Shown: positions 1-11,078, counted from the stretch's first letter. The stretch: DNA of 64,000 bases from Dermanyssus gallinae (GCA_003439945.1 QVRM01006591.1:1-64000); one strand, 5' to 3'. The notes: generated from the sequence alone by a model not told the origin. Program-made: numbers and translations.

Positions 1-919
1 CAACAACAACAACAACAATGTTACTCAGTGTCGGACGATCGCTGTGACGTGACAACGATGAGACGACGACGACGACAACGATGCCGCCATTAACAACGAC
101 AACAAGGACGAGGTTTTACGGGCTTTCACCCTCCATGTCCAGCTGCGGGTGCGGGGCCGACCGTGGCTGAAACATTTTTTTACTTTAAGCGCCTTAATGT
201 TGTGAATGACGGTTCGACTGGCGCCGTCTCCGCCTGACGTGGTCGGACCTTTCCGCCTCGCGCTATTGAAGCATTCGACGTCGAGGGCCGCGTGCCGGCG
301 GACGCAACGGCGAAGTGCACCAGCTCCTGCGTTATCTCCATAAGGCATATTGATGGCTGAGTCTTGTTCTCGCCGTTGCTTCTCGCTCTTTTGCGCGTTC
401 TCGCTTGTTGCTGCTGCTGCTGCTATTGAGGGGTTCGAGGGGGGAGGTGGGAGGCAAAAGATAGATTGATGAGGCGCGATGAGGAACGACGGGTCTAGAA
501 TCGACTTAGCCTTGCTCGTCTTGTACAGGCACACCCCATAGTGTTCGCGTGCTCGTCGGGGGTAGGGTGGTGTGGTTGTGTTAGTGGGAGGGAAACGAGG
601 GCCTCAATAGAGCTTTTGCCGGCGTCTCATCGACACATGCGCAGCGAGCAGGCAAACCTAGCTGGTGATGTAGCTGCTGCTGATAGAGGGCTCAAGTGGG
701 GCGAAAGCAGCTCAGAAGTAGGCTGCCCTGCACTGGAGCGCTCTAGATCAGGACGACGAAGTCAACCAGTTCAGAAGTAAGCAAGAGTTCAACAAGAGCG
801 CCCTGTGGGGCGTTCTCCTCTGTTTGCACAGAAGGTTGCACGAGAGACGAGCAAGATGTGAAAAAGACGAGAAAGAGAAGAAGAGCATCACGTGTACAGT
901 GCCTTATTACAGTTATCCG
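1..919. other. CpG-rich unassigned stretch
   Basis: The stretch opens with a (CAA)n run and holds GAC/ACG triplet repeats near 60-110 and CTG repeats near 409-424. An open frame on the minus strand (25-534) exists, but its product is low in complexity (runs of serine, alanine and proline) and matches nothing I know. I see no transposon signature. It could be untranslated or regulatory sequence of a host gene outside the window, which is inference only. Confidence 0.4.
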
Positions 920-965
920 TATATATATATATATATGTATATATATATACATATATATATATATG

Positions 966-1042
<77 letters not shown>
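920..1042. repeat. (TA)n microsatellite with TG/CA interruptions
   Basis: This is one of the two longest TA tracts. It is broken at intervals by GTATA or ATACA variants. Apparent open frames across it encode only Ile-Tyr repeats and are not genes. Confidence 0.97.
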
Positions 1043-1143
1043 CGTAGAGAAATTTCAGAAAACAATTCTCTCTGACTCTCTAAAGTACATACCTGTGAGG
1101 CAGGGGTCACACTCACCGGGATCAGTCCGACCGTGCTTGGTTG

Positions 1144-1145
<2 letters not shown>

Positions 1146-1179
<34 letters not shown>

Positions 1180-1186
1180 ATATATA
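1146..1186. repeat. (TA)n microsatellite
   Basis: The tract ends about 65 bp before the first recognisable mariner homology. This fits a TA-targeting transposon next to a TA tract. Confidence 0.95.
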
Positions 1187-1249
1187 CTTTACAAGACAAA
1201 TACACCTACGTCCAGTCCCTTGCTAAGTAGATTATCTCATTTAAAAGAG

Positions 1250-1990
1250 TAAGTACAGAAATTGAGGATGCACAACGTACTGGACGGTAAATACAACTTC
1301 GGTTAGAAACGTGTACTAGAAGTTTACAAACTCGTGATGACTGACCGCCAATTGAAGCTGCGCAAAATAGCGAACGAGATGGGGATCAGCTCTTGTGCAG
1401 TGCAATATTGCATTAGCATTTATGCATGGAAAGGCAAAGCAAAGTGCCGCGCGAGCTAACGATTGGGCAAAAACTAGAACACGCGTCAATATCGGAGAGC
1501 AATTTTGAACACCTGAGACAAAATTTGCTGGGGCGATTTATAACCGCCGCCGGACGAAACCTGGGCCCACCTCTCTACTCCAGAATGGGAAGATGTTATC
1601 ATAGAATAGACCGATTGCGGCGAAAGACCTTCCATAGAGAACAAGGTGCACATTTCGACTAGAACGATTTTAGTAATCGTTTTCTGGTTTACAAAATGGG
1701 TTACAGAACGGCCCGGGATGCAGAAGAGGACTGTGCAGTTTCCCCACGATAATGCGCTCGCCCATACGTCTCATCTTGCAATTGTCGAGCATCTCCAATA
1801 TCCTCGCACCTGCTCCCGTGTGACTATTATCTGTTTGGAAATCGCAAGAGGTATCTCTCCGGAAAGAGATATCAGACCAATAATGATGTGTCATGCGTCG
1901 CAGACGAGTATTCTAAGTCTTCAGACTCTAAATACTTTGCTCGTAGTATAAAGGCTATCGAATAGACGGGATTGTACGACTAAATGTAGT
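1250..1990 (+). pseudogene. Decayed mariner transposase
   Basis: Conceptual translation in shifting frames recovers the order of a mariner transposase. The helix-turn-helix part reads like LVMTDRQLKLRKIANEMG (from about 1334). Next comes the linker RELTIGQKLEHASIS (about 1450-1494), then the second catalytic-aspartate motif HDNALAHTSHLA (about 1744-1780, normally HDNAPAH), then CDYYLFGN with its downstream lysine-rich helix (about 1819-1900). A stop at 1963-1965 lies at the usual C-terminus. Several stops and frameshifts make it dead. It differs strongly from the near-intact mariner at 47.5 kb, so it is an older, separate lineage. No terminal inverted repeats could be recognised. Confidence 0.85.
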
Positions 1991-2084
1991 TACTTTCGGG
2001 GGGCTATGCTGAACCATAAAAAATACTTGGTCTTTATCTGCCTGATCTTTATAATCCATGCTACAAACTTTTTGATCAACCTAG

Positions 2085-2116
<32 letters not shown>

Positions 2117-2117
2117 T
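2085..2117. repeat. (TA)n microsatellite
   Basis: The tract lies about 120 bp beyond the decayed mariner stop codon, so that element sits between two TA tracts. Confidence 0.93.
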
Positions 2118-3360
2118 GCGTTTATGATAGAGCGGCCATTACTGTATTACCCATTACTCCGCTTCTGCGCTGTACAAGTTCCTAAAAGATCTCAAAGCTG
2201 CGATAGCTTATTGCAGTATTTCCACCAGGGTGGAATTGAAATAATGCAATTAAAAAACGGGCCTGCCGAAAATGGTTTGCCAAGGGCCGTGGTGGACTAT
2301 AAACCAACGTCCTATATAATATCCCCGGTTGACCTCAAACGTCCGGTTGACCCTTTTTGGTGGAGGAGGAGGACAATTAGCGGTGACAGATGCAACAAAA
2401 TCTAACAGTTACATGTTCTTCAAAGAGGGCGAGACTACACTGATTATTAAGTACACGCGCATGTCCTTCGCGTGTTTTCGCTTTAGGTAAAAAAAAATTG
2501 CAATAACTTTTGCATAAACCTTATATATATCCGTTACAGCCCACAACCACCTCTTCTTAAAAGTCTTCTTTTTCATCCTGCAACTCGAGCATCTCGGCCT
2601 ATGACCCCCAGTGGCAAGCACCTTGCTCTCTTTCGTTTTTAGCCGTAAATGTATTATGTCGGTGCTCACTAACGTTCCCCTCGTATTTGAGGACCTCCTA
2701 GTCTACTAACTACTCTCAGGTTATGACCACGGCTCAATAAAGGCCTCTTGGCCTCTGTGGGCGAACGTTGCAGCCGACTTCGGATTGTCCAGCACCAGAA
2801 GGTTCCGTTCGGCCAACCATTCCATCAGGGATTACCCTCTAAATTTGATGTGCCTACTTCCCTAAAGCGCAGATGCCGCATTAAAGACTCCCGTAATAAC
2901 CTGACTCTGTTAGTCCCGTGCTATAGAACAACGCTTCAAAATGCTGGTGAGGACATTCTTAGTCTTGCTATGCAGCCAATTCTCTTGATTCGGCGTGACC
3001 AGCTTCTCCTTGTCCGTTACCTGCATTATTCGGTATCGTTATGGTGATATCTGTACACGGTGCGGTACAATACTGCACTTTATGACACACTACGTCCATG
3101 CACTGCGTGCTACAATACTGCAATATATAATGCACTATTTGCATTATATTTATACCGCTACATATACATTCACTGATCTATATACGTACATAAATAGTCT
3201 GTGTGGTTAAGTAATGTGCTATCTATCTGTATGCAACGCCAGATACCTTTTATGTAGTCGCATGTTATATGGCATTAACCTCCTCTACTTAGGCAGAAGT
3301 TGTCGCACTGTCACATGCAATGCACCAAGATGATCGCTAAGTTTCACGCGGTTCAAGCTG
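2118..3360. other. Unassigned stretch with coding-like fragment
   Basis: No family was recognised. A plus-strand frame at about 2748-3047 has non-repetitive, protein-like composition (for example KRRCRIKDSRNN near 2860-2895) and no low-complexity bias, so it may be a decayed mobile-element remnant. I could not name it. Confidence 0.25.
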
Positions 3361-3367
3361 CCATAAG

Positions 3368-3510
3368 GACTGTTGGGGAAACCCTAGATACAGGTACGAT
3401 ACATAGGTATCTTAACACGTCCGGCCCTCGGTGCATTGAAGATATACCTTAAGCCTGTAGGGGACGGATGATAGGCTAGAATTAAAAACAACCTCCTTTA
3501 AAAAATGAAA
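3368..3510. repeat. Interspersed repeat, copy A
   Basis: This region shares a core of about 40 bp (around 3412-3451, including CGGCCCTCGGTGCATTGAAG) with 43276-43314. Weaker similarity runs on both sides, including a GGGAAACCCTAGATA block upstream and a TTAAAAACAAC block downstream. It is a dispersed family of unknown class, and no coding signal was recognised. Confidence 0.7.
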
Positions 3511-3740
3511 AGTCTATAAGTTTCACGTATCAGTATGGTATGTCACTATCTAGGTTTAATTTTCTGCATTCACTCGGGAAAGCCTAACTCCTCGGAGCTC
3601 CGTAGACACAAGTCCGCACTCATTGGCGCCAAACGATTAACGAACGTCCTGCAAAGCCAATGCGGCATGATTAAAACCACTATGAAAAAAAGGTATATAC
3701 ATTTCTGTTACTGTGCATGTACATTGACGCCCACTAATTT

Positions 3741-3745
3741 ATTAC

Positions 3746-3840
<95 letters not shown>
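3741..3840. repeat. (TTA)n microsatellite
   Basis: About 33 TTA units, read as polyleucine in one frame. The run ends directly at a perfect inverted repeat (3841-3866). Confidence 0.97.
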
Positions 3841-3842
<2 letters not shown>

Positions 3843-3866
3843 AGAGCTGCGTTATTGCAGCTCTAT
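3841..3866. repeat. Perfect hairpin abutting (TTA)n
   Basis: The arms ATAGAGCTGC (3841-3850) and GCAGCTCTAT (3857-3866) are exact reverse complements around a six-base loop. The position directly after the microsatellite suggests an element terminus, but no element body was recognised. Confidence 0.8.
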
Positions 3867-4055
3867 GAATTCTGAGGATGTTTACAGAGCGAGCGGTAAG
3901 TTTTCCCTGAACTTGTGGGTGAAATCACCCAAATACGTATCTTATTTTTAACTTTTAAATACCCGTACCCTTAGCAGGTAGATAAATAAACATTTCGAAT
4001 TTTCTTGCCGCCGACTATACAATAAGAACTTTATTCCCTATACATATACGCGTAT

Positions 4056-6830
4056 ATTCAATTCAATTCAATTCAAAAGCGCCTTTATTGAGCCAAAAGG
4101 GTGGGCATATTGTATAATTGCAAGTGTATAGATATTTGTAGAGTGTTATTAATATCATTGTCGTTGTTATTATGTACATGTTTACACAAAATTTTTACAT
4201 TTTGTTCAATGCGTGCAATTTTCTCGAAATCCTCCAAGGAAAGAAGTTATTAATTCTATCATTTGAGGCAACTTGCAAGGCATTAATAGTCATACCACTA
4301 CGCAGCGAGTTAGGTTTTACTACAAAGAACTTATCTAAAATATCGAGCTTGCGTAAACGATTATACATTCTCGTGTCGGCTTGATCAAACATATCAGAAA
4401 TTGATTTGAGTTCTATATTTGCACGAGGTATATTACAGCGCATGCTCACTCTCTTTATAAAACGTGATTGTACGCGCTCAATGGCCTCAAGATGTTTGTT
4501 AAGGAAGGGACGCCAAACTTCACAACAATAAAGGAATTTGGGTAGTACAAGACTACTGAACAAATGCAGGTAGAACTCCGGTTTCTTTACGACAAAACAA
4601 CGAAATACCGTATTCATCACCGCATTAGCCGATTTGATTGTTTGTGTTATATGTAAATCAAAATCGAGGCTTGGGGTAACCATTACGCCGAGATCACGTA
4701 TGGACAAGGTATATGGTATATCCTGATTGTCAAGTTTATAAGCAAAACACTGTTTCTTGGAGCTAAGTATTGCGCACTTGGGTATGGATATCATCATATC
4801 ATTTTCAGCACACCAACGAGAGACAGCATCTATGGCTAGTTGTAGTGTTTGTTTTCCCTCTAGCGTGTCAGTGGGACAGTACAGCTTCAGATCATCAGCA
4901 TAAAGCTTGTATGTCACTCCTTGGGGTAGTACGGTTCCAATATCAAGAATAAATAAATTGAATAACAATGGACCTATGCAAGAGCCTTGCGGAACACCAG
5001 ACGGACAATGTATGAAGTCACTATACGAGTTGTTTACCCTAACGCAGAATTTACGATCACTCAGATAGCTTCTAATCCAGGATACGGTACGATTGTCAAT
5101 CCCTAGAACAGACAACTTTTTAACAAGGGTATGGTGGTGTACTCGATCAAATGCTTTAGAATAATCAAAGTAGACACAGTCAACTCTTTCACCCCTGTTT
5201 TTATAGAGTGCCCAATCGTGAACAGTCTCGAGTAGCTGCGTCGAGGTTGATTTGCCCCTTGTGAATCCGTGTTGATTATGGTCCAAAAGGTTATTGAGAC
5301 TCAAGAAACGATTAATGTGGTCAACAAGGATCTTCTCGAAAATCAAGCAGGCGACGACTTCTTGGGCAACAGGGCGGTAGTTATCAACATCAGACAAAGA
5401 ATTCTTTTTATGAACTGGAGTAACCACCGAGAGACGAAAGGGTTGAGGGACCACACCTTCTTCATAAGATCTTTGGAAAATCAATCGCAGAGGCTGTGCT
5501 AGATCTATGGCTAACATTTTGTAGAACAATGGTGGTATTGAGTCAGGTGTGATACTACATTTGGACTTGAGCTCTTTAATTTTATTAACTATTTGTTTAT
5601 CATCTACACAAATGGGGGGGCTGAGAAGGGTGTTGGGAGGTGGATGAATCGAAGGGGAAGACGAGACCTGATGAGAAACAAAAACTGAGGCAAAGAAGTT
5701 TTTGAACATATCGGCCTTAGCCTCATCATTGGTGATGAGCTCCCCGTTCAACTTGATAGCCCCTATGCATTGCTTGCCCTTTATTCTCTTGTTTGCATAA
5801 CGAAAAAACTCTTTAGTATTTCGAAAAGACAACGCGGATTCATCGAGTATACGGAGTCTAAGCGTAGCTCTCTTCAGCTTAGAATGTAAGTTAGGGCACG
5901 AGTCAGTTTCAATTAAACTCTTGAGTCTCTCAATATACTCCCTGAGTTTATGATGACTCCTAATATTCGTACGCTTAGGGACGAAGGACTCAATGAGAAA
6001 ATGCATGTACCCGATATATTTATTGTACATGGCATCAACATTATGACAGTCACTAAAGAATCGGGACCACGAGACAAGTGACAGATTTTGTGATATTTGC
6101 TCATAATTCCCCCTATAAAAGTCAAACCCGCCTCCGGGTACATCCTGACACTGACGTTCTATCAACACTTGGAACGAGAGAGCCATGTGGTCTGTTTTAT
6201 GGGCGGTGAGGTGACGTGGAGGTCACCAATAATAGCGGGATCAGTTGTTAATAATAAGTCAAGCACCGATCCATGTTCACTTCCATTGGGTGTGCGAGTA
6301 TTTTCGGTCACCAGCTGGGTTAGGCCATTGTTCAAACACGAATTTACAAAAAGCGAGTCCACAGAAAGGCTGCTTGAGATCGTTGCCGTATTCCATTGAA
6401 TATGTGGAAGGTTAAAATCTCCACAGATTATAATAGGTCGATCATCAACAAGAGCCTCAAATAGTTTATCTACGTCAACTATTTGATCACGTTTCACACC
6501 ACCGTCGGCATTAGTGATATAACAGCATACAAACCGGATTGTGTTATATCCCAATAGCACATCGACAGAGACCGCTTCTACAGCAGAGAGACAATCAACC
6601 ACAGAACAGCTCAGTGACTTTTTCACAAGAATAATAACACCACCACCTCGACTTTCGCGATCTTTTCTAAATACAGAGTATCGATCATTGAGAGAAAGCT
6701 CACGGTCCTTTACGATGTCGGTAAGCCATGTTTCGGATATGAATATGATGTCTGATATAAAACAATATCTATCAAAGCGGTTCATATTTGCATTTCGCCA
6801 TTGCGACTTTCTTGTTGTTGTACAAAAAAT
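4056..6830 (-). mobile_element. LINE family 1 (CR1/L2-like), nearly intact, 5' truncated
   Basis: This non-LTR retrotransposon is read on the minus strand. It carries an endonuclease-reverse transcriptase ORF (two frames, see the CDS entries), a 3' UTR with AATAAAG about 15 bp before the end, and a 3' tail of TTGAA pentamer repeats (plus-strand 4056-4076). Short-unit 3' repeats instead of poly(A) are typical of CR1/L2-type elements. The 5' part of the endonuclease and any ORF1 are missing, so it is a 5'-truncated insertion. Related copies are at 30960-31580 and 55620-57135. Confidence 0.9.
4195..6186 (-). CDS. Reverse transcriptase, LINE family 1
   Basis: A 663-codon open frame covers the complete reverse transcriptase of a CR1/L2-type LINE. 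Motif A reads YFDYSKAFD, motif B reads SGVPQGSCIGPLLF and motif C reads YADDLKLY (YADD codons at plus 4891-4902). A connector lies upstream (NTKEFFRYANKRIKG) and a thumb and C-terminal region follow, ending near 4195. Its function is target-primed reverse transcription at a nicked genomic site. The ATG at 6186 is not the native start: the frame continues the endonuclease of the overlapping upstream frame, from which it is separated by a one-base frameshift at about 6195-6198. There are no internal stops, which implies a young copy. Confidence 0.93.
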   Translation of the reverse strand: MALSFQVLIERQCQDVPGGGFDFYRGNYEQISQNLSLVSWSRFFSDCHNVDAMYNKYIGYMHFLIESFVPKRTNIRSHHKLREYIERLKSLIETDSCPNLHSKLKRATLRLRILDESALSFRNTKEFFRYANKRIKGKQCIGAIKLNGELITNDEAKADMFKNFFASVFVSHQVSSSPSIHPPPNTLLSPPICVDDKQIVNKIKELKSKCSITPDSIPPLFYKMLAIDLAQPLRLIFQRSYEEGVVPQPFRLSVVTPVHKKNSLSDVDNYRPVAQEVVACLIFEKILVDHINRFLSLNNLLDHNQHGFTRGKSTSTQLLETVHDWALYKNRGERVDCVYFDYSKAFDRVHHHTLVKKLSVLGIDNRTVSWIRSYLSDRKFCVRVNNSYSDFIHCPSGVPQGSCIGPLLFNLFILDIGTVLPQGVTYKLYADDLKLYCPTDTLEGKQTLQLAIDAVSRWCAENDMMISIPKCAILSSKKQCFAYKLDNQDIPYTLSIRDLGVMVTPSLDFDLHITQTIKSANAVMNTVFRCFVVKKPEFYLHLFSSLVLPKFLYCCEVWRPFLNKHLEAIERVQSRFIKRVSMRCNIPRANIELKSISDMFDQADTRMYNRLRKLDILDKFFVVKPNSLRSGMTINALQVASNDRINNFFPWRISRKLHALNKM

Positions 6831-6835
6831 GCACA
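6162..6835 (-). CDS. Apurinic-like (EEP) endonuclease domain, LINE family 1
   Basis: This frame carries the endonuclease that nicks target DNA for the adjacent reverse transcriptase. Visible motifs in order are IIFISETWL, the glycine-rich SRGGGVIILVKKSL block, ICGDFNLPHIQWN, and SVLDLLLTTDP. The final catalytic Ser/Thr-Asp-His motif falls exactly where the frame is lost: the downstream frame supplies the DH and continues into the RT. The N-terminal catalytic part (about the first 50-60 residues) is absent, so the copy is 5' truncated. The frame stays open up to 6911, but residues beyond about 6835 look like flanking DNA. The likely defect is one missing base in the A-run at plus 6195-6198. 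Confidence 0.85.
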
Positions 6836-8053
6836 CAATACAGCGCCAATATATTATGTGTTCACGTTTTACGTTCAGGTTTTTCATATATATATATAAT
6901 AAACAGCCCACTAAAATGCATTCTTATGCGTTAAATCACTATGCGGTCTTGCAAACAATACTTTATAAAAGTATGCCTTTTTCAAGCAAAGGCAAAGTAC
7001 AATTAACAATTGGACATCAACACTGAACATAAACTATATTGGTAGACCGAAATGACTACGGGCAATTCTAACCGACGACTAGAGACTACCGCTTTATGAT
7101 CTTTACTACATACATATTAGTTATTTCGCAAAAACATTGCATTTCAAAATGGTACATAATCACAGTACAATTCATTAATTATATAAAATTTAAACACTTT
7201 AGTGACCGTCCTACCGGGCGAAAAAGTGCAAAGACCGCCGATGCGTCTGACAGCTCGCTGCGTGGTATTTAGCGCACATCTGCGAGCAGAACCGGCAACG
7301 ACATTGATTGCCAACTTGATGAAATCCTTGGGTCGAACGATGGTCTTTACTGACCTTAGCCAAATAGGCATTTATATACATGGGTCACTTGATAGATCTA
7401 AATAAATATTCTAAAATAAACACCATAATTTGTTTCTATTTATTGACGTAGTTTTCTAAGAGCCCTGCTTAATTATTTTACTCCAGTACTACTGCAAATT
7501 ATTTTCGTAGAAAAGTGAAAAAAAAAATTGAAAAACACCGTACCAAATGACCGACGCATGTACATACGTATATAGGTATATTGTATTTATAGCCCACCAT
7601 CCGCGTCTCATGCTGCGCAGTTGGGACGCATGCAGCAACTTGATTTGCACGCACTGGTGGCCAGACTGGCTGGGCCAAATTCTCCCAATATGGGAATGAG
7701 ACAGAATCTGGGGAAGAACGGGCAGGGGTGAGGGAGAGAGCCGGAGATCGTAGGGGTCATTTGGTGTGTTTCCAGCGTGAAATGGCCGATATCGCCATAT
7801 TTGTGGCCGCGTGTGCGTTCGCGTCGCATCACTGTCGTTATTTTGGCAAAATAGTGGCACTAACAACTATATCGAAATTGAACTTACATCTGAAAAGAAC
7901 GGCGTACAGAGAGAGAGAGAGAGCGAGTAAGAGTGCTCTGAGAAGGTAGGGAAATATTGGACTTCGATACTCCAATAGTCAAGATATGATATGAATACCT
8001 CGCAAAGGTTACGGGCGCGCTGTGGTGCAACAGCCTCAAATAGCACAGTGCAT

Positions 8054-8057
<4 letters not shown>
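6836..8057. other. Unassigned stretch
   Basis: No family recognised. The stretch holds a short TA run (6890-6898), a GA run at 7907-7922, and a minus-strand frame at 7144-7371 of non-repetitive composition that I cannot assign. Confidence 0.3.

Positions 8058-8092
<35 letters not shown>
8058..8092. repeat. (TA)n microsatellite
   Basis: About 17 uninterrupted TA units. Confidence 0.95.
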
Positions 8093-8093
<1 letters not shown>

Positions 8094-8379
8094 CGAGATA
8101 TGAAATATTGGCGAAACTAACAGTAAACGGCCGAATAAAAATTGTGTTTAGTTAAAAAATGTTTGTGTTGTTTTTTGCTTATTATTGACTTCTGAGTCCA
8201 AGTAAATCGCTACGTAAAAAAGTGAACAAATCAATAAAACGCAACTTTTGTCTAAGCCGTTAACCAAGGCTTCTTGTGATACGCATAATATCTTTAAAAT
8301 TAACTCTAGCATATGAAATAGCTACATATACTTATACGCCTGAAAATATTATAGAAAGCCTATGCAAGGACGCTAAAAT

Positions 8380-8381
<2 letters not shown>

Positions 8382-8410
<29 letters not shown>
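8382..8410. repeat. (TA)n microsatellite
   Basis: About 14 uninterrupted TA units within AT-rich unassigned DNA. Confidence 0.95.
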
Positions 8411-8411
<1 letters not shown>

Positions 8412-9109
8412 CGTTCTGACTGAGTCCAATCCGACGTGCATACATGTAGACATTCCACCTCACATAGACTTATCTAGCTCATCATTTTCTTCTCTTAGAG
8501 GGAACACAATAAAACCTCCTACTTTTTATTTACATTGGAAAAATGTTAATACCGCCACAATAACATAGAGCCACTCTCTATCTGTCTAACTTATCTCATT
8601 GCTAATGTCATCGGCTTTAATTGTATTCAGTGTTCAAATACGAGCGACACCTGATTTTTGAAGGGTTGATAGGTAGACATAGCACAGTGCACGTATATGT
8701 AGATACACTTGCCAGATACAAAGAGGACTCATTAAATTTGCTCGTCTAGTCTTCATTCACTCTGAAGCACACTGTAAACATTCTAAAATAAACCCTAAAC
8801 ATATGTTCAGTCCCAAAAAACAAATGGCAAAGAAATCAAATCGCCAACTTGCCGCTGTCCAACCTTTATTTAACCCGCCTTTGCAATTAGCAATGGCAAC
8901 CACTGGTTAGCGTTAAATAGAATGCGCTTTTTTCCGTCGAACAATTTTCAGTCGTTTACCTCGCTCAGACCTGATTTGTTGTTGGAATTTCCCGTGTGGT
9001 CGAGAGCGAGCTGAGACTTTTGGGTGGGACATTCGAATCGGTTTTTCACAGACAAGGGTGCTAGAAAACGATGAACACAGATATGTCGGTACCACAACAG
9101 CCATACCCA
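8411..9109. other. AT-rich unassigned stretch
   Basis: No gene, RNA or element signature could be supported. Short open frames on the minus strand (8913-9257) have no recognisable domain. Confidence 0.35.
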
Positions 9110-9310
9110 AAAATCGGTCTGCGTGTTGCTCTTTTGTACAACTTCCAGCAAAGATTACGTGCACAAGGGTATTTTCGAGCTTCGACTGACTACTAGCGAT
9201 GAATCCCCAATCATTGTAAGCGTATATGAATGGTACAGAAAATTCGGAATTGGGCATTTCAATCTGTACGACGAGCCTTGTGGACGTTTAACAACAGCAA
9301 CGGACTTATA
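9110..9310 (+). pseudogene. Mariner DNA-binding-domain fragment (tentative)
   Basis: The translation WYRKFGIGHFNLYDEP followed by GRLTTATD resembles the first helix-turn-helix region of mariner transposases, where WF.KF..G.F.L.DEPRSGRP is usual. A preceding frame reads LRVALLYNF, like the HIRxxLLYxF start of the family. Everything downstream that would be the catalytic domain is missing. The call rests on about 40 residues and could be chance, but the spacing of the two blocks is right. Confidence 0.45.
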
Positions 9311-10274
9311 CTTGAGAGTCGTCACAGGTCGGCTTAGGTGAATTTTTATTGGGGTGAGCACTCCTATAATTTATTTTATTTAAAGAGAATGACCCTTTCT
9401 TCAAGTCCCAGAGCCTGAATGGTCAGGCGTTGAGGCGCCTCTACCCGTCAAAGTAAAGCGACAATGGTACCTTCACCAAAGTGAAGCGACAAAGGTGATG
9501 GTCTTTATTTGAAATCAGGCGATGGTCGAGCTAGAAGAAGATGGCATACGCGAAGCGGTTCTTGAAGCCATCGCAATGGAGTTGACAACAGCGACAAATA
9601 ATTTAAAGGTGCGCTTCGATGCACGCGTCAAGCAATATAAGAAAATTGCGGAAATTGTGTCTTCGGCTTGTACTTTCATAAAAAAGACCAACAATTTATC
9701 TGCATTCTTTCCTAGAAATTGCAAAAAACGTTGCCTCTTTAACCACGCTCGTCCACTCTTTCCCTCTCTTTCTCTCTCATCCTCTTCCGCGTGTTCGCAT
9801 TGCGCCTGCTAAACATTGAGAGCTTTTCTCGTTAACGTAAGAGTTTGCCTGCCACACGTTGTATTAACTTACAAAAGAACAACGTCCTAACCTCCGTTTA
9901 TTGCAGCACCAACAAATCGTCCACAGCACGGACTCCAAACTAGTTACTGCCAGCGTACCCGTTTTAATGCGTATGAAATAATCCGCACACTCTAACCGCC
10001 CGTTTTGGGCACCACCTTATACTGTGGTAATACGAGTATTATCCACCTGCGAGTGAGCAGGTAGGTTACAACACAGGTCGAAATGCAGCGAAGTCGAAGC
10101 GCACATTCCGTTATCGGCCTTTTTGTGCATATGTATATGCTTCCTTGCTAAGTGTACACCTCTGTACGTAGTCGTATGTATCCCACATCAGGGGAATCCA
10201 CAAGTTGTTGACGTTATCTCGACCACACCAGCTAAATGGAGTTCCGAAGACAATGAGCGACGCGTTAAGCTGGG
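9311..10274. other. Unassigned stretch
   Basis: A plus-strand frame at 9522-9812 includes a helical-looking stretch (about 9540-9700) with no confident family match. Nothing else could be supported. Confidence 0.3.
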
Positions 10275-10316
10275 CAGTTTCTCGACCCGGGTCCTCGGGC
10301 CCGGGTCGAGAAACTG
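10275..10316. repeat. GC-rich perfect inverted repeat (17-bp arms)
   Basis: The arms 10275-10291 and 10300-10316 are exact reverse complements (CAGTTTCTCGACCCGGG and its complement) separated by eight bases. They would form a very stable hairpin as RNA or a cruciform as DNA. A weaker pairing extends outward by a few bases. No poly-T follows, so it is not a simple polymerase III terminator, and its role is unknown. Confidence 0.85.
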
Positions 10317-11002
10317 GCAGATGGTTGTAGCCGTCAATGATAAGGGAAGAAGCAGGAAAGTTGTTACCGATTGCGATAGGTACACGTTGTAGTAGTAACA
10401 TCGAGGTATTCGACAGTCGCCGACAATCGCCCTCTCGGCGTTGGAATAAATGTCGGGCAAAGGAAGGAGCGACGGAGTCGGGCGTCGGAGGTGGGTGATG
10501 TCTTCCACGATGATGGGAATCTGAGATTATTGCCGTTGTCGGGATATCGCGACAACAAAGGCTGATGAAAGTAAAGCGGACTCGACGAACGGCACCGAGG
10601 ATGAAGAGCGACGGCAAAACGACTTTAGAGAGTTATAGAGGTTGGACACGCAATACGCTCGTGTGTTCATGTGTTCGACTGTCGCTCTCCGAGTCGGGAG
10701 GCCTCAGAGGATAGGCGCTTCGGAGAACGGCGGCGCAGTGTTGAGTGGGTGCTCGACGCCTCAGGCACCCCCGTACAAACTAAGTCGTACCTCGTTTGCT
10801 GTTCCGAACGTGGCAATACGTAGATTGGCACGTGGTAGCATGACCGTTCTATTGTCAAACGCCCTAAGCCGTCCGTGATACGTCACCGCTTTGACGTTCC
10901 CGACAGAGTGCCGTCTGAGCACCGCCGTCTATCTAGTTTACGCGCGACGGTCGCAAATCGGTTACAATCAATTATATTGAAACCTTTAGAAATGGCGTGA
11001 TC
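10317..11002. other. CpG-rich unassigned stretch
   Basis: There are several short open frames in both directions but no recognised domain. Composition differs sharply from the AT-rich DNA on either side. Confidence 0.3.

Positions 11003-11076
<74 letters not shown>
11003..11076. repeat. (TA)n microsatellite with one TTTA break
   Basis: About 74 bp, interrupted once near 11026. It is separated from the next TA block only by an eight-base GC island. Confidence 0.96.
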
Positions 11077-11077
<1 letters not shown>

Positions 11078-11078
11078 C

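Noticed and set aside
25..534. 169-codon minus-strand frame as a host gene
   Set aside because: It has strong low-complexity bias, no domain and no start or splice context. CpG-rich DNA without stop-rich AT words easily gives such frames.
920..1190. CRISPR array
   Set aside because: The repeats are simple TA dinucleotides without spacers, and the window is eukaryotic with no cas-like genes.
824..1226. Overlapping open frames on both strands near 1 kb
   Set aside because: They translate the (TA)n tracts into Ile-Tyr repeats. The same applies to frames at 25807-26166, 37424-37666, 41589-41819 and 47501-47728.
2748..3047. Possible ancient viral or polymerase fragment
   Set aside because: The peptide looks protein-like, but I could not match any motif set, so no family name is justified.
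3535..3951. 138-codon frame with a long leucine run
   Set aside because: It is a translation of the (TTA)n microsatellite with unrelated flanks.
4770..6399. Plus-strand open frames across the family-1 LINE
   Set aside because: They are antisense shadows of the minus-strand RT and endonuclease.
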